Below, piece by piece: positions 14,820 to 22,421 of a stretch of DNA of 64,000 nucleotides (the first letter of the stretch is position 1; every line of letters starts with the position of its first letter). Source of the stretch: Niveibacterium sp. 24ML. GTDB lineage: Bacteria; Pseudomonadota; Gammaproteobacteria; Burkholderiales; Rhodocyclaceae. The notes beneath the pieces were generated by a model. That model did not search any database and was not told the DNA's origin. It saw only the letters and a program-made list of their open reading frames with translations. The stretch spans positions 1 through 64,000 of the forward strand of contig NZ_JAPFHA010000010.1 of assembly GCF_026586805.1 (NCBI RefSeq). The letters are read 5' to 3'. The position numbers were made by a program, and so were the translations under genes.

Positions 14820-17800
14820 TCATTGGACACGCACGCTCGCAATAGCTACCTCGCGCTCGACTTCACTGAGTTCTTCTCGCTCGCAGTTGCTAAACGCACG
14901 ACTCGTGATTACGTTGTCATCAACAATGATTCGTCGCGCAGCATGACTCAGCGCTGACTTGATGCTGGGGTGTTCGAGCAGGGGGTCAGTGTCGTTGTCG
15001 AGCAAAACGACGGTGAGATTTTCGTTGCGTTCTGCAAAGGCACCTTGCAGTGCGAGGCCGCGTTGGATGTCTGTTGTGAACAGGACAGGGCACTCGTGAT
15101 CAGAGTCAGCTAAGCGATACACACGCTTCGAGAAGCGGTCGGTCAAGTCAACGTCTGCCCGTCGCACATCGCGATCTGCGCCGGCATCGCTTCGCTCCAG
15201 CTGACGAGGTACATCACCTTGCAGTACGCTTTCAAGCCGTCCGGGGGCGTGAACCACACTGAGTTGGGACATGTCGCGCAGGCCGTGTCGGGCAGCGGGT
15301 GGCGGTGGGCGATAGCCTGCAAGGTCGGGCTTGTGACTGGCGCGCTGGGGGGCGCGGGCAGCTGCTGGAGAAGGGACTGAAGGCTGGTCGGTTCGGGCAT
15401 GATGGTCTCCGGACAATGTGACCCCGCGTGAAGCGGCGAGCCCTTCGAGGGCGAGGCGGGTTTCTGCTTGCAAGCGCAGCGACGCTTGCTTCGTGTTCTC
15501 GACAGCAGCAGCGGCAGCTTCAGCAGCAAGGACTTCTTCGCGTCGCTGTGTCAGTGCTTCTTCGAGCGTGCCGTGCGCTGCGAGGTAGTCGACAGCAGCG
15601 ACGCGAGCGCCGGTCGTCGATCCGACGCGAGCTACCTCAGCGACGATCTCGTCGTCGCTGATCTCATGCGCTGGGCGCCAGTCGGGGCTCCGTGACTGTA
15701 TTGACTTGATGTACGGCTCAGCGTTGATGACAACGTCTGCATCTTCGCGATGGCGCGTGAGCGCGACGTACAACGACTCTTTGTTGTTGTTCTCTAGCAC
15801 GATGACTTCGCGCTGATCCGTCGCCCCCTGCGCTGCGTGTACTGTTCTCGCAGTGCAGTGTTCAAGCTGGTACGCGCGCTTGTCGTTGTTGAACAAGTCG
15901 TTTTTCTTGTCGCCGTCCAGCCGCAAGACGTACTCGCCGCCGCGATCCAGCGTGATCTTGACCGCTGGAACGGAGCCGCCCAGGTCAATACTTGTCACGG
16001 TGCCTTCAAGGCGGTTTACGAGGCCCTGCGCTGCGTCGTCGCCCGCGACGCGCGCGCGCTTTGCAGTCCTGCGGAAAGCGATGCGGTCGCCGGGCGCTAG
16101 TTCGGATTTCCAGCAGTGATCGCCGTCGGTCAGCTGGATGGCTACTGCGCTGCTACGATCAACGATGCCGCGTGCCGACAGGTCAGTCCGCACTTCAGCT
16201 GTCACAGCGCGCGCTGTTGCGCGGGTTGCAGCGACGATGCCGACGTGTTGATCGACGTGGTTGTCGAAGCGCTGCTTTGTATACAGCGCGGCAGCTGTCC
16301 GAACGGTTTCCTCGCGGGTGCGACAGATGTGCAGCTTCCCAGCTTCGCGGTACGCGCGGAGAGCCCCTGCTGCGTCGCCCTCTGCTGCGCGCAAACCTGC
16401 TTCGCGTTGCCAGTCAACAGTTTGGCGGCGGACAGTGTTGATCCGCGCGCTGCTGAGCTTGTCGACAACAGACGAGAAGATCGCCGACCCGGCAACTGGC
16501 GACAGCTGATTCCGGTCGCCCGCGAACCACACTCCCGAACCGGCTTTCCGCGCAGCGGCGAGGATCGTGTTGGCGTCGCGCGCGTTCAACATCGATGCTT
16601 CGTCTACAACAATCCTGTCGCGCTCACTCAGCTTCAGTTTCCCAGTGCGCAGGTCTTCAGCGAGCTGCGCGATTGCAGTCGAGTATTCTGCGCCGGTCTC
16701 TTGTTTGACGACGCCTGCGGCGCGGTGACTGATCGCTGTACCAAGAAGCCGGAGCCCTGCACGGTCGCACACAGACTTGACTACGCTCAGTGTTGTACTT
16801 TTGCCTGAGCCTGCAGGGCCTTCAAAGACAGCTAACGCTTGATCTCCCACCGGAGCGCGCGCGTCAAGGTGCTCCGCCGGATCGCGCTCGTCGTGAGCGA
16901 GGAGAAGATGTCGTACAGCACGCGCTTGCTCGTCAGTTAGAGGGCGCTCTGGATTGCGCTGGGCTTTCGCGATCTCGTCCTCGACGATGTCGAGCGACAC
17001 TGCGCGACCCGCCGACAGCTCGCGGCTTTGCCACAGCACATCGAGTTCCAGCGACAGCTGCTCACGTGTTGTGTACAGGCGTTCATGTTTCGATTCCTCA
17101 CCTGTATCGACGAGTTCTGATAACTCCTCGCGCGATGCTCGTTCGACTGCAGCGATGTCGTTGCAGCGTCCGACCAACGCTTTTGTGAACTCGCGGCGAA
17201 ACTGCGGTTCAGAAAACGTCGATTCGTTCGTTGTGAGCGTTGCGTATGCACGACCGCGCGCGAATGCGCGCAGGTCATCTGTCAGCTTTGCGGGTGTTGG
17301 TTCTTGATGCAGCCGCCCGCGCGCGTCGGCGAGCATGTTGGATATTGAAGACCGGTCGAGACCGAACTCCTTACCCATTTCTCGCCACATACGCTGCAGC
17401 TGTTCAGGCTCGATCTCGTCACGTTTACCAGCGCGGTCTTTTGCGACGTGCTTCTGTTCTAACGCGCTTGACATCGAATCGAGCGCTTCCTTGCCTCCCG
17501 CGTTCGCGAGAATCTGAGCCCGACGTTGCGAAAACGACTCAATAGCCGGAGCGAATACTTCGCAGGGCAAGTCAAGTTTGAAACCGCGCTTACCTTGGGT
17601 TTCGATTGCGCGAACGCCAAGTCGCTGTTCAATCTCGCGTGCAAGGTTCGAGTGATACATCGACTCAGCTTCCGCGCGCCACGCGAAAAGCCTTTGCGCA
17701 TCGATAGTGCGGCACTTCCCGTCTGAGTCTTGTGCAACGTTCAATAGCGCAGCATGTGTATGCAGCTGCGGCATGGGAATTCCATCTTTACGCCCAGCCT

Positions 17801-18275
17801 CGTCAACTGGGCGCGCGGTCTTGTGTTCAAACAGTGCGACTGCAATCCGAGAAACGTCTACTTGTTCAGTGCCGCCGTGCCCCGACCTGGACTTAATAAC
17901 TTCGCGACGCATGTGATCCAGCGCAGATTCAACTGCTGCGCGCTGCGCAGCTTCGACAGTCTCGCGCACGTTGTCGTCGCCGAGAGCCCAAATGATCGAA
18001 AGATCTTTCGGGCAACTGAATGCGATGTTAAAGCCCTTGACCGCGCCACGCTCTCCAGCGTTCTGCCGGAGTTTTGAACCGGCAATTGGATCGAAACCGT
18101 CGGCGAGCTTGCGGAAATCTGATGCGTCAACAGCGCCGCGAAGGACTGCAATGCCGTTTCGAAGCCAGTACCCGGTGCCTTCCGCAGCAAGGTACTCTTC
18201 GTGCCTGTCGCGGGCATGATCAAGCAGATACGACACGCTCTCGTCGCTGAGTATCTTCTTAACCGACAGCGACAT
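14820..18275 (-). CDS. MobF-family conjugative relaxase-helicase (TrwC/TraI-like)
   Basis: 1151 residues. The N-terminal relaxase domain has candidate catalytic tyrosines Y16 and Y28 and the metal-binding triad H151, H172, H174 (LHTHAALLNV), the HUH signature. The helicase part has Walker A GPAGSGKST (486-494) and Walker B VVDEAS (D558, E559), plus 'AVTAEVRTDLSARG' and C-terminal helicase motifs such as 'HAAQGATD'. It would nick oriT, covalently hold the 5' end and unwind DNA for transfer. The last 150 residues look like a separate toprim-like or unknown domain. The accessory RHH gene lies upstream in the same operon. Confidence 0.93.
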   Translation of the reverse strand: MSLSVKKILSDESVSYLLDHARDRHEEYLAAEGTGYWLRNGIAVLRGAVDASDFRKLADGFDPIAGSKLRQNAGERGAVKGFNIAFSCPKDLSIIWALGDDNVRETVEAAQRAAVESALDHMRREVIKSRSGHGGTEQVDVSRIAVALFEHKTARPVDEAGRKDGIPMPQLHTHAALLNVAQDSDGKCRTIDAQRLFAWRAEAESMYHSNLAREIEQRLGVRAIETQGKRGFKLDLPCEVFAPAIESFSQRRAQILANAGGKEALDSMSSALEQKHVAKDRAGKRDEIEPEQLQRMWREMGKEFGLDRSSISNMLADARGRLHQEPTPAKLTDDLRAFARGRAYATLTTNESTFSEPQFRREFTKALVGRCNDIAAVERASREELSELVDTGEESKHERLYTTREQLSLELDVLWQSRELSAGRAVSLDIVEDEIAKAQRNPERPLTDEQARAVRHLLLAHDERDPAEHLDARAPVGDQALAVFEGPAGSGKSTTLSVVKSVCDRAGLRLLGTAISHRAAGVVKQETGAEYSTAIAQLAEDLRTGKLKLSERDRIVVDEASMLNARDANTILAAARKAGSGVWFAGDRNQLSPVAGSAIFSSVVDKLSSARINTVRRQTVDWQREAGLRAAEGDAAGALRAYREAGKLHICRTREETVRTAAALYTKQRFDNHVDQHVGIVAATRATARAVTAEVRTDLSARGIVDRSSAVAIQLTDGDHCWKSELAPGDRIAFRRTAKRARVAGDDAAQGLVNRLEGTVTSIDLGGSVPAVKITLDRGGEYVLRLDGDKKNDLFNNDKRAYQLEHCTARTVHAAQGATDQREVIVLENNNKESLYVALTRHREDADVVINAEPYIKSIQSRSPDWRPAHEISDDEIVAEVARVGSTTGARVAAVDYLAAHGTLEEALTQRREEVLAAEAAAAAVENTKQASLRLQAETRLALEGLAASRGVTLSGDHHARTDQPSVPSPAAARAPQRASHKPDLAGYRPPPPAARHGLRDMSQLSVVHAPGRLESVLQGDVPRQLERSDAGADRDVRRADVDLTDRFSKRVYRLADSDHECPVLFTTDIQRGLALQGAFAERNENLTVVLLDNDTDPLLEHPSIKSALSHAARRIIVDDNVITSRAFSNCEREELSEVEREVAIASVRVQ

Positions 18276-18277
18276 GA

Positions 18278-18571
18278 TCAGTCACTGTCGCTGCTGCGCA
18301 GCGGGACCCAATCGTCGCCTACGCGTCGTGCAATTCGAGACAGCACAGTTGAGTTGTAGTGTCGGCCTTGGTGGTTCCAGAGCGCTGGGGGCTGTGCTGA
18401 CAGCCAGCGGCGGATGATTTCGCGCCCAACGGTTTCCGCAAACTCGCCCGCTTCGGCACTATCTATTGGTGCGGGGTTTGCCTGCGAAACGTGCCACAGC
18501 TGACTGATGTATTCGTCTGTAAGGTTCGACAGATTGTCTGTCTCGACTGTGAACGTAATAATCGTTTTCAT
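18278..18571 (-). CDS. Hypothetical protein in relaxase operon
   Basis: 97 residues, 'MKTIITFTVETDNLSNLTDE' to 'WVPLRSSDSD'. It lies 2 bp upstream of the relaxase gene and 7 bp downstream of the RHH gene, so it is surely co-transcribed with the relaxosome genes. Predicted small alpha/beta fold; no family recognised. Confidence 0.6.
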   Translation of the reverse strand: MKTIITFTVETDNLSNLTDEYISQLWHVSQANPAPIDSAEAGEFAETVGREIIRRWLSAQPPALWNHQGRHYNSTVLSRIARRVGDDWVPLRSSDSD

Positions 18572-18578
18572 GTCGCTC

Positions 18579-19049
18579 TCACACTGTTTGTGACGACGTC
18601 TTAGCGTCGAAGGCGCGCTCGCTGCGCGTCATGAATTCGCGCTCGCGGGGCTGCTCAAAGCGCGCGTGAAGCAACTCTATTAACTGTCTGTTGACGCTAT
18701 AAAGCTGTTCCAGATGGGCAGTAATTGCTGCGACGTCAGCACGCAGTTCACGCACTTGCTCTGTGTTTTCACGAGACCGGGAAGCAAACGCTGTCAGAGC
18801 GTGTTCAATGTTCTCGACACGCTCGACAAGATCGCGCCGCTTAATTTCAGCTTCCGTCACATCGACCACTTGCCCGGCCAGGTCTCGCTCGACTAACTCA
18901 CGTATGTACCGATTCGGCTCGGGGCACCCTTGCTCAGCGGCCCTCGCTGCTAAGCGTTGTGTAAAACGAGCGTCTGGATGTCGGAACGTAGATACAGCTG
19001 TCGGCCCCTTCTTTTCTTTGCGCATCTTGCGTTCTCCGAGCGTATTCAT
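18579..19049 (-). CDS. Relaxosome accessory protein, probable RHH with coiled coil
   Basis: 156 residues from ATG at 19049; an in-frame ATG 8 codons later ('MRKEKKGPTAV') is a plausible alternative. 'VSTFRHPDARFTQRLAARAA' with 'EPNRYIRELVERDL' looks like a ribbon-helix-helix DNA-binding domain, followed by a long helix ('IKRRDLVERVENIEHALTAF', 'VRELRADVAAITAHLEQLY') likely to form a coiled coil. By position and build it resembles MobC/TrwA-type proteins that bind oriT and help the relaxase. Its promoter region carries the 19-bp motif shared with the divergent RHH-parA operon. Confidence 0.65.
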   Translation of the reverse strand: MNTLGERKMRKEKKGPTAVSTFRHPDARFTQRLAARAAEQGCPEPNRYIRELVERDLAGQVVDVTEAEIKRRDLVERVENIEHALTAFASRSRENTEQVRELRADVAAITAHLEQLYSVNRQLIELLHARFEQPREREFMTRSERAFDAKTSSQTV

Positions 19050-19083
19050 ATGCAGACACTTTGCTTACGCGCTAAGTCGTTAA

Positions 19084-19102
19084 TTGCACGATAGTACAAG
19101 CG
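19084..19102. promoter_or_regulatory. Shared 19-bp operator motif, copy upstream of relaxosome operon
   Basis: TTGCACGATAGTACAAGCG lies 35 bp upstream of the minus-strand RHH gene. Its exact reverse complement is at 19910-19928 upstream of the divergent plus-strand RHH gene, so each divergent operon has the same site in the same orientation relative to its start. The core GATAGTACAA recurs at 4565 and 21570. It is most simply a regulator-binding site. Confidence 0.7.
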
Positions 19103-19127
19103 CGATGGAAAGACAATTGTATTCAGT

Positions 19128-19220
19128 GTCTGCAATTGCAGACTAAGTAGAAATAGCCGCAATAGCCAGTGTTTGCAAGGTATGCAAACGAAACCCAATG
19201 CACCGGCAGGTGCATTGGGT
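19128..19220. promoter_or_regulatory. Palindrome and hairpin, candidate oriT region
   Basis: A perfect 16-bp palindrome GTCTGCAATTGCAGAC (19128-19143) is followed by a perfect 12-bp stem (ACCCAATGCACC, loop GGCA, complement) at 19193-19220 with no T-run. Inverted repeats next to relaxosome genes are typical of oriT. No nic sequence could be assigned by eye. Confidence 0.45.
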
Positions 19221-19313
19221 GTGGGAAAACAAGTGAATCGCTGCAGAAATGGGGGTTCATTGCGCGCAAGGTGCTGGCTGTATGCATGCGAGATCTTGCG
19301 GTTGGCAGCCCTG

Positions 19314-19586
19314 TGTATAAAACGGCATTGAGCAATGTACAAAACGGCAATGGTCAATGTACAAAACGGCAATAGGGAAGGCTGGATGTATGAAACGGTT
19401 GCAAGTGATGTACAAAACGGCAATTGCCGATGTACAAAACGGCGATGCGTGGTCGAGTTGTACAAAATGGATGTGAAGGATGTACGAAACGGCATTGATT
19501 GATGTACGAAACGGCGTTCGGCGATGTATGAAACGGCAATAGGCCAATGAATGTATAAAACGGCGGTGGCTGATGTACGAAACGGC
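19314..19586 (+). repeat. Iteron array: 12 copies of TGTAYRAAACGGC
   Basis: Copies begin at 19314, 19336, 19358, 19387, 19409, 19431, 19459, 19481, 19503, 19525, 19552 and 19574. Spacing is 22 bp within runs, with breaks of 27-29 bp, so sites lie on one face of the helix in groups of 3, 3, 4 and 2. Variants are TGTACAAAACGGC, TGTACGAAACGGC, TGTATGAAACGG and TGTATAAAACGGC. Either replication iterons (oriV) or a partition centromere fits. The rest of the 906-bp gap 19050-19956 holds only the flanking operators, the palindrome/hairpin and no gene I can support. Confidence 0.9.
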
Positions 19587-19909
19587 AGTCAGGGGGGTGA
19601 GGCGCATGTCACGTACGATCCCTGTGCTCAGCTTGAGACATTCAAGCGCGCAAGGCGCTTGTTATTGTGCCCTTCCGCGCTTGAGCTGGTCAGTGCTGGA
19701 GACGCAAGGATCTTGAGCGACTTACGCGTCCAGTTGTTGAGCGCTTCAGCAACTCAATAACTGAGCAACTTAGGTATTGACTCATGTACGAGTGAAGTGC
19801 CGGAATGGCTTGATACCTACGCGATTCCGGAGTTGAGCAGTTAAATATCTGGAACATTGAAAAGTGTTGATATAGCGGGATTTCCTCGTAGAAGATTGAC
19901 CGACCTGCA

Positions 19910-19928
19910 CGCTTGTACTATCGTGCAA
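19910..19928. promoter_or_regulatory. Shared 19-bp operator motif, copy upstream of RHH-parA operon
   Basis: CGCTTGTACTATCGTGCAA, exact reverse complement of 19084-19102, lies 28 bp before the ATG at 19957. 'TCGTGCAATGA' occurs again right at the start codon (19950-19960). Likely autoregulatory site of the RHH-parA operon. Confidence 0.7.
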
Positions 19929-19956
19929 TGAAATAGTGAAATCGTGGAGTCGTGCA

Positions 19957-20244
19957 ATGAGTTTGTCTGACTTTGAAGCGAAACTTCCCGCTGCAGTCGC
20001 TGCAAAATTGCCGGGGGCGCCCGTTGATTCAGAGCAGGGTACCCAAGCCCCGGTTACTGACGCTCGAAAGAAAACGTTGCGCAACAAACAACCAAGCGAG
20101 CAGCTGCAGCAAGTTGCTGTGTACTTGACTGAATCTCAGCTGCAGCAGATTGACGACGAGCGGGTGGCGGTGCGTCCAATTTTGTCGCGCTCAGAGTTTC
20201 TGCGTAGCGTTGTTACACGCTCGCTTGCTCGAAGCAAGCGCTAA
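19957..20244 (+). CDS. RHH DNA-binding protein, probable partition/centromere-binding protein
   Basis: 95 residues from ATG at 19957. The first half is flexible ('LPGAPVDSEQGTQAPVTDAR'); the second half, 'QQVAVYLTESQLQQIDDE' then 'LSRSEFLRSVVTRSLARS', is a ribbon-helix-helix fold with a beta strand and two helices. A flexible N-terminus plus RHH next to parA is the layout of ParG-type proteins, which bind centromere repeats and stimulate ParA. The iteron array and an operator copy lie directly upstream. DNA binding is well supported; the partition role is inferred. Confidence 0.7.
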   Translation: MSLSDFEAKLPAAVAAKLPGAPVDSEQGTQAPVTDARKKTLRNKQPSEQLQQVAVYLTESQLQQIDDERVAVRPILSRSEFLRSVVTRSLARSKR

Positions 20245-20255
20245 GGGTTGTAGCA

Positions 20256-20915
20256 GTGTCAAACAAATTACCCGACCTGCGCGTCTTGCTCGACATGTCT
20301 GAAGTCGAAAAACTCGAATTGCAGGCTGCTGCAATCGCTGCTGCACGTGCTCAGCGGGGAGATGTCCGGCAAGGTTTTGTACGTTCGACACTCTTGCAAC
20401 TCGCGACATCCATGCGTCACGAAATCTTCGAATGCGCATGCGACCGAGACCTTGAAGCCGCCGTTGACGTGGGTGATCAGTTGTTTGAAGAGTTCTTCTC
20501 TGTTCGTGAGTTGCTTGCTGCACGTCCTTGCGTTGAAGCGCGCGAGCGCGGCGCAGATGAAGTCTGGGGTCCTAAGCGGCTCATTGCAGATCCTGTTGTT
20601 GTGTCGTCGCGCCACTCGACAAGCGAGTTAAGTTTCCTCCGGTGGCGTTCAGCAGCTGGGCGTGTGATCGACAAGGATCGGGGCGTAACGATTACGTCGC
20701 TAGTGCGCGAAGGTCTTTTGATAGTCGATGCGCTTGAAATGTCTGCTGTTGCCGGAAACCGGCGATATGCAAATCAGGTGCGACGTGATCTGTACTTTCA
20801 AGACCTGGAGTTCGCGGGGCTGTACAAACTCTCGACGAAGAAAGACATGCCCCGGTTTGATGTTGTTGGCACTGTTCGTGACGAGACGCGTGCGAAGAAA
20901 GCGAGCGACCTGTGA
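20256..20915 (+). CDS. Hypothetical protein between RHH and ParA genes
   Basis: 219 residues, soluble. The N-terminal part ('LLDMSEVEKLELQAAAIAAA') is helical; the centre contains 'LSFLRWRSAAGRVIDKDRGV' and 'REGLLIVDALEMSAVAGNRR'. It overlaps parA by 4 bp, so it is part of the same operon. No family recognised. A third component of a partition or copy-control system is conceivable but unsupported by homology. Confidence 0.6.
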   Translation: MSNKLPDLRVLLDMSEVEKLELQAAAIAAARAQRGDVRQGFVRSTLLQLATSMRHEIFECACDRDLEAAVDVGDQLFEEFFSVRELLAARPCVEARERGADEVWGPKRLIADPVVVSSRHSTSELSFLRWRSAAGRVIDKDRGVTITSLVREGLLIVDALEMSAVAGNRRYANQVRRDLYFQDLEFAGLYKLSTKKDMPRFDVVGTVRDETRAKKASDL

Positions 20916-21574
20916 TTATTTCATTCCTTGGCGCTAAGGGCGGTACTGGAAAAACTACTCTGGCCCACGCTTTCGCAGCCGGGGTCGTGATCGAGAAAGG
21001 TCTCTGCATCGAAGAAAGTTGGTACGTCTTGACCGACGACCGCGAAGTCTTTCCAGATGCTCAGCGCCCTTACCGCGTTCGCGATGGGCGAGATCCGCGT
21101 GAGCTTGAGCGCTTCGTTAACTTGATGCTGAAGCTTAATCGCGAGCAGCCTGACCATCGCTGCGTGCTTGTCATAGACGGCGGCGGCAACCGAACTGAGA
21201 TCGACGACTGGCTCTCAAGCGTCTCGACTTTGTGCGTGCTACCTGCGGACCCGAGTTTCGAGTCTGTCAAGCGAGTCTGGCGCGATGCTGAGCGCATGCC
21301 GTCAGCTGTGATCTTACCTAACCGGTGGCCGACCAACAGTTTTGCCGCGCAGGCGGACAAACCCCTGCTTGAAGTTCTTCACCAAGAGTTTCCGGGCCGG
21401 GTGCTAGAGCCCCTGCCTTCGATGCACGCAGTGAACAAGTTGCTTGCGGCAGATTTCACAGCGCTCGACAGCGGACAGCGGACGTTTTGCCGTGCGGTTG
21501 CAGACCGCGTGTACCACACGGCAAGGGCGCGGAGTGCTGGCTCATCAGGCGATCAAAGTTTGGTGGAACGATAG
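20912..21574 (+). CDS. parA: ParA-family ATPase
   Basis: 220 residues, starting with the deviant Walker A motif in 'FLGAKGGTGKTTLAHAF' (K9 signature lysine, K14 P-loop lysine). 'CVLVIDGGGNRTEIDDWL' supplies the Walker A'/B region, with Gly-Gly where many relatives have a single Asp-x-Pro, and 'LCVLPADPSFESVKR' follows. No N-terminal HTH is present, so it is of the small (type Ib) class that pairs with RHH proteins. It likely drives segregation of an excised or replicating form. Its stop codon lies within a copy of the shared operator motif. Confidence 0.85.
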   Translation: MIISFLGAKGGTGKTTLAHAFAAGVVIEKGLCIEESWYVLTDDREVFPDAQRPYRVRDGRDPRELERFVNLMLKLNREQPDHRCVLVIDGGGNRTEIDDWLSSVSTLCVLPADPSFESVKRVWRDAERMPSAVILPNRWPTNSFAAQADKPLLEVLHQEFPGRVLEPLPSMHAVNKLLAADFTALDSGQRTFCRAVADRVYHTARARSAGSSGDQSLVER

Positions 21575-21586
21575 TACAAATGCGAC
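21567..21586. promoter_or_regulatory. Repeated 20-bp motif before the coupling-protein operon
   Basis: AACGATAGTACAAATGCGAC is identical over 20 bp to 4562-4581 and shares GATAGTACAA with the operators at 19084 and 19910. It spans the parA stop and lies 16 bp before the ATG at 21603. A common regulator for several backbone operons is the simplest reading. Confidence 0.65.
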
Positions 21587-21602
21587 ATGAACGGAGCGAG
21601 AA

Positions 21603-22421
21603 ATGAAGAGAGAAGATGTTGAACTGCCACCAGCTGAGGCTGCACATGCAGCTGCGGCCGAGAAGGGGGGCAAGGCTGTTGCGCGGTACGCGCAAGACGA
21701 TCAGCTAGCAGACGGGTGGGCACACCGGCAGGACCCGCACTATGTAAACGGGAAGTCGCAGCTGCGCGGGCAGATCCGCGCGCTCGTCAGTTTCGGACAC
21801 TGCTGGCACTCGCGCATCGCAGCGTTGCCGTGGGGCCCCGCGCTGCTCACGGGGTTCTCGATCTTCCTGCTCGCTTTTGCGCTCTACGCATCGCGCGCAC
21901 CTCGGCTGTTCGAGTCGCATCCCGCCGCCGCAGCGGAATCGCGCAACGAACGCAGCCAGGTCAATAGTGAGGTCGTGCGGGCAATTCGATGGCAGCCAAC
22001 AACTCAAGTCACGCGCGATGACGTAGCGCAGCACAACGTGACGCTCGCAGGCGAGCTGCCGAACTTCGTCAAACAGCAGCTGGACGCGTTAAGCAAGACA
22101 AACAAGCTGTCAGCTGACATCCCGTGCGCCGAGTTGACCGCTATCACGAGCAGCTGGGCGAATCCGTCGACGGGCAAGCCAGACGTTCCTCTCTGCCGGT
22201 CGGCTGGCGACACGATCTACATCGCGAGCGTCGTGCTCAACGAACGTCAGCAGCTGCAGCCATGGCTGGGTGCGTTTCACAAAGCAGACGGGTGGCACTA
22301 CGTGAATGTACAGGTGCCGGGCCTACGGACAGCTGAAGTCAGTGGTTTCGAGACTATTCCGGCTGCGCGCATCGCCCCATCGCTCTTGAGCGCGTTCCCT
22401 GAAATCGGAGGTGTGAAATGA
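21603..22421 (+). CDS. Membrane-anchored protein upstream of coupling protein
   Basis: 272 residues. A charged N-terminal region of about 75 residues precedes one TM helix ('GPALLTGFSIFLLAFALYAS'), then a periplasmic domain with 'ELPNFVKQQLDALSKTNKL' and 'GDTIYIASVVLNERQQLQPW'. It overlaps the coupling-protein gene by 4 bp. Position and topology suggest a partner of the type IV coupling protein or an entry-exclusion function; no family is recognised. Confidence 0.6.
   Translation: MKREDVELPPAEAAHAAAAEKGGKAVARYAQDDQLADGWAHRQDPHYVNGKSQLRGQIRALVSFGHCWHSRIAALPWGPALLTGFSIFLLAFALYASRAPRLFESHPAAAAESRNERSQVNSEVVRAIRWQPTTQVTRDDVAQHNVTLAGELPNFVKQQLDALSKTNKLSADIPCAELTAITSSWANPSTGKPDVPLCRSAGDTIYIASVVLNERQQLQPWLGAFHKADGWHYVNVQVPGLRTAEVSGFETIPAARIAPSLLSAFPEIGGVK

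Noticed and set aside
19314-19586. CRISPR array
   Set aside because: The conserved unit is only about 13 bp with 9-bp intervals, variable at several positions, and there are no cas genes. Iterons fit; CRISPR does not.
19046-19607. Minus-strand reading frames of 61-149 codons across the iterons
   Set aside because: They arise from translating the repeat ('VLYI', 'PFCTS' repeated) and have no ribosome-binding sites or family resemblance.
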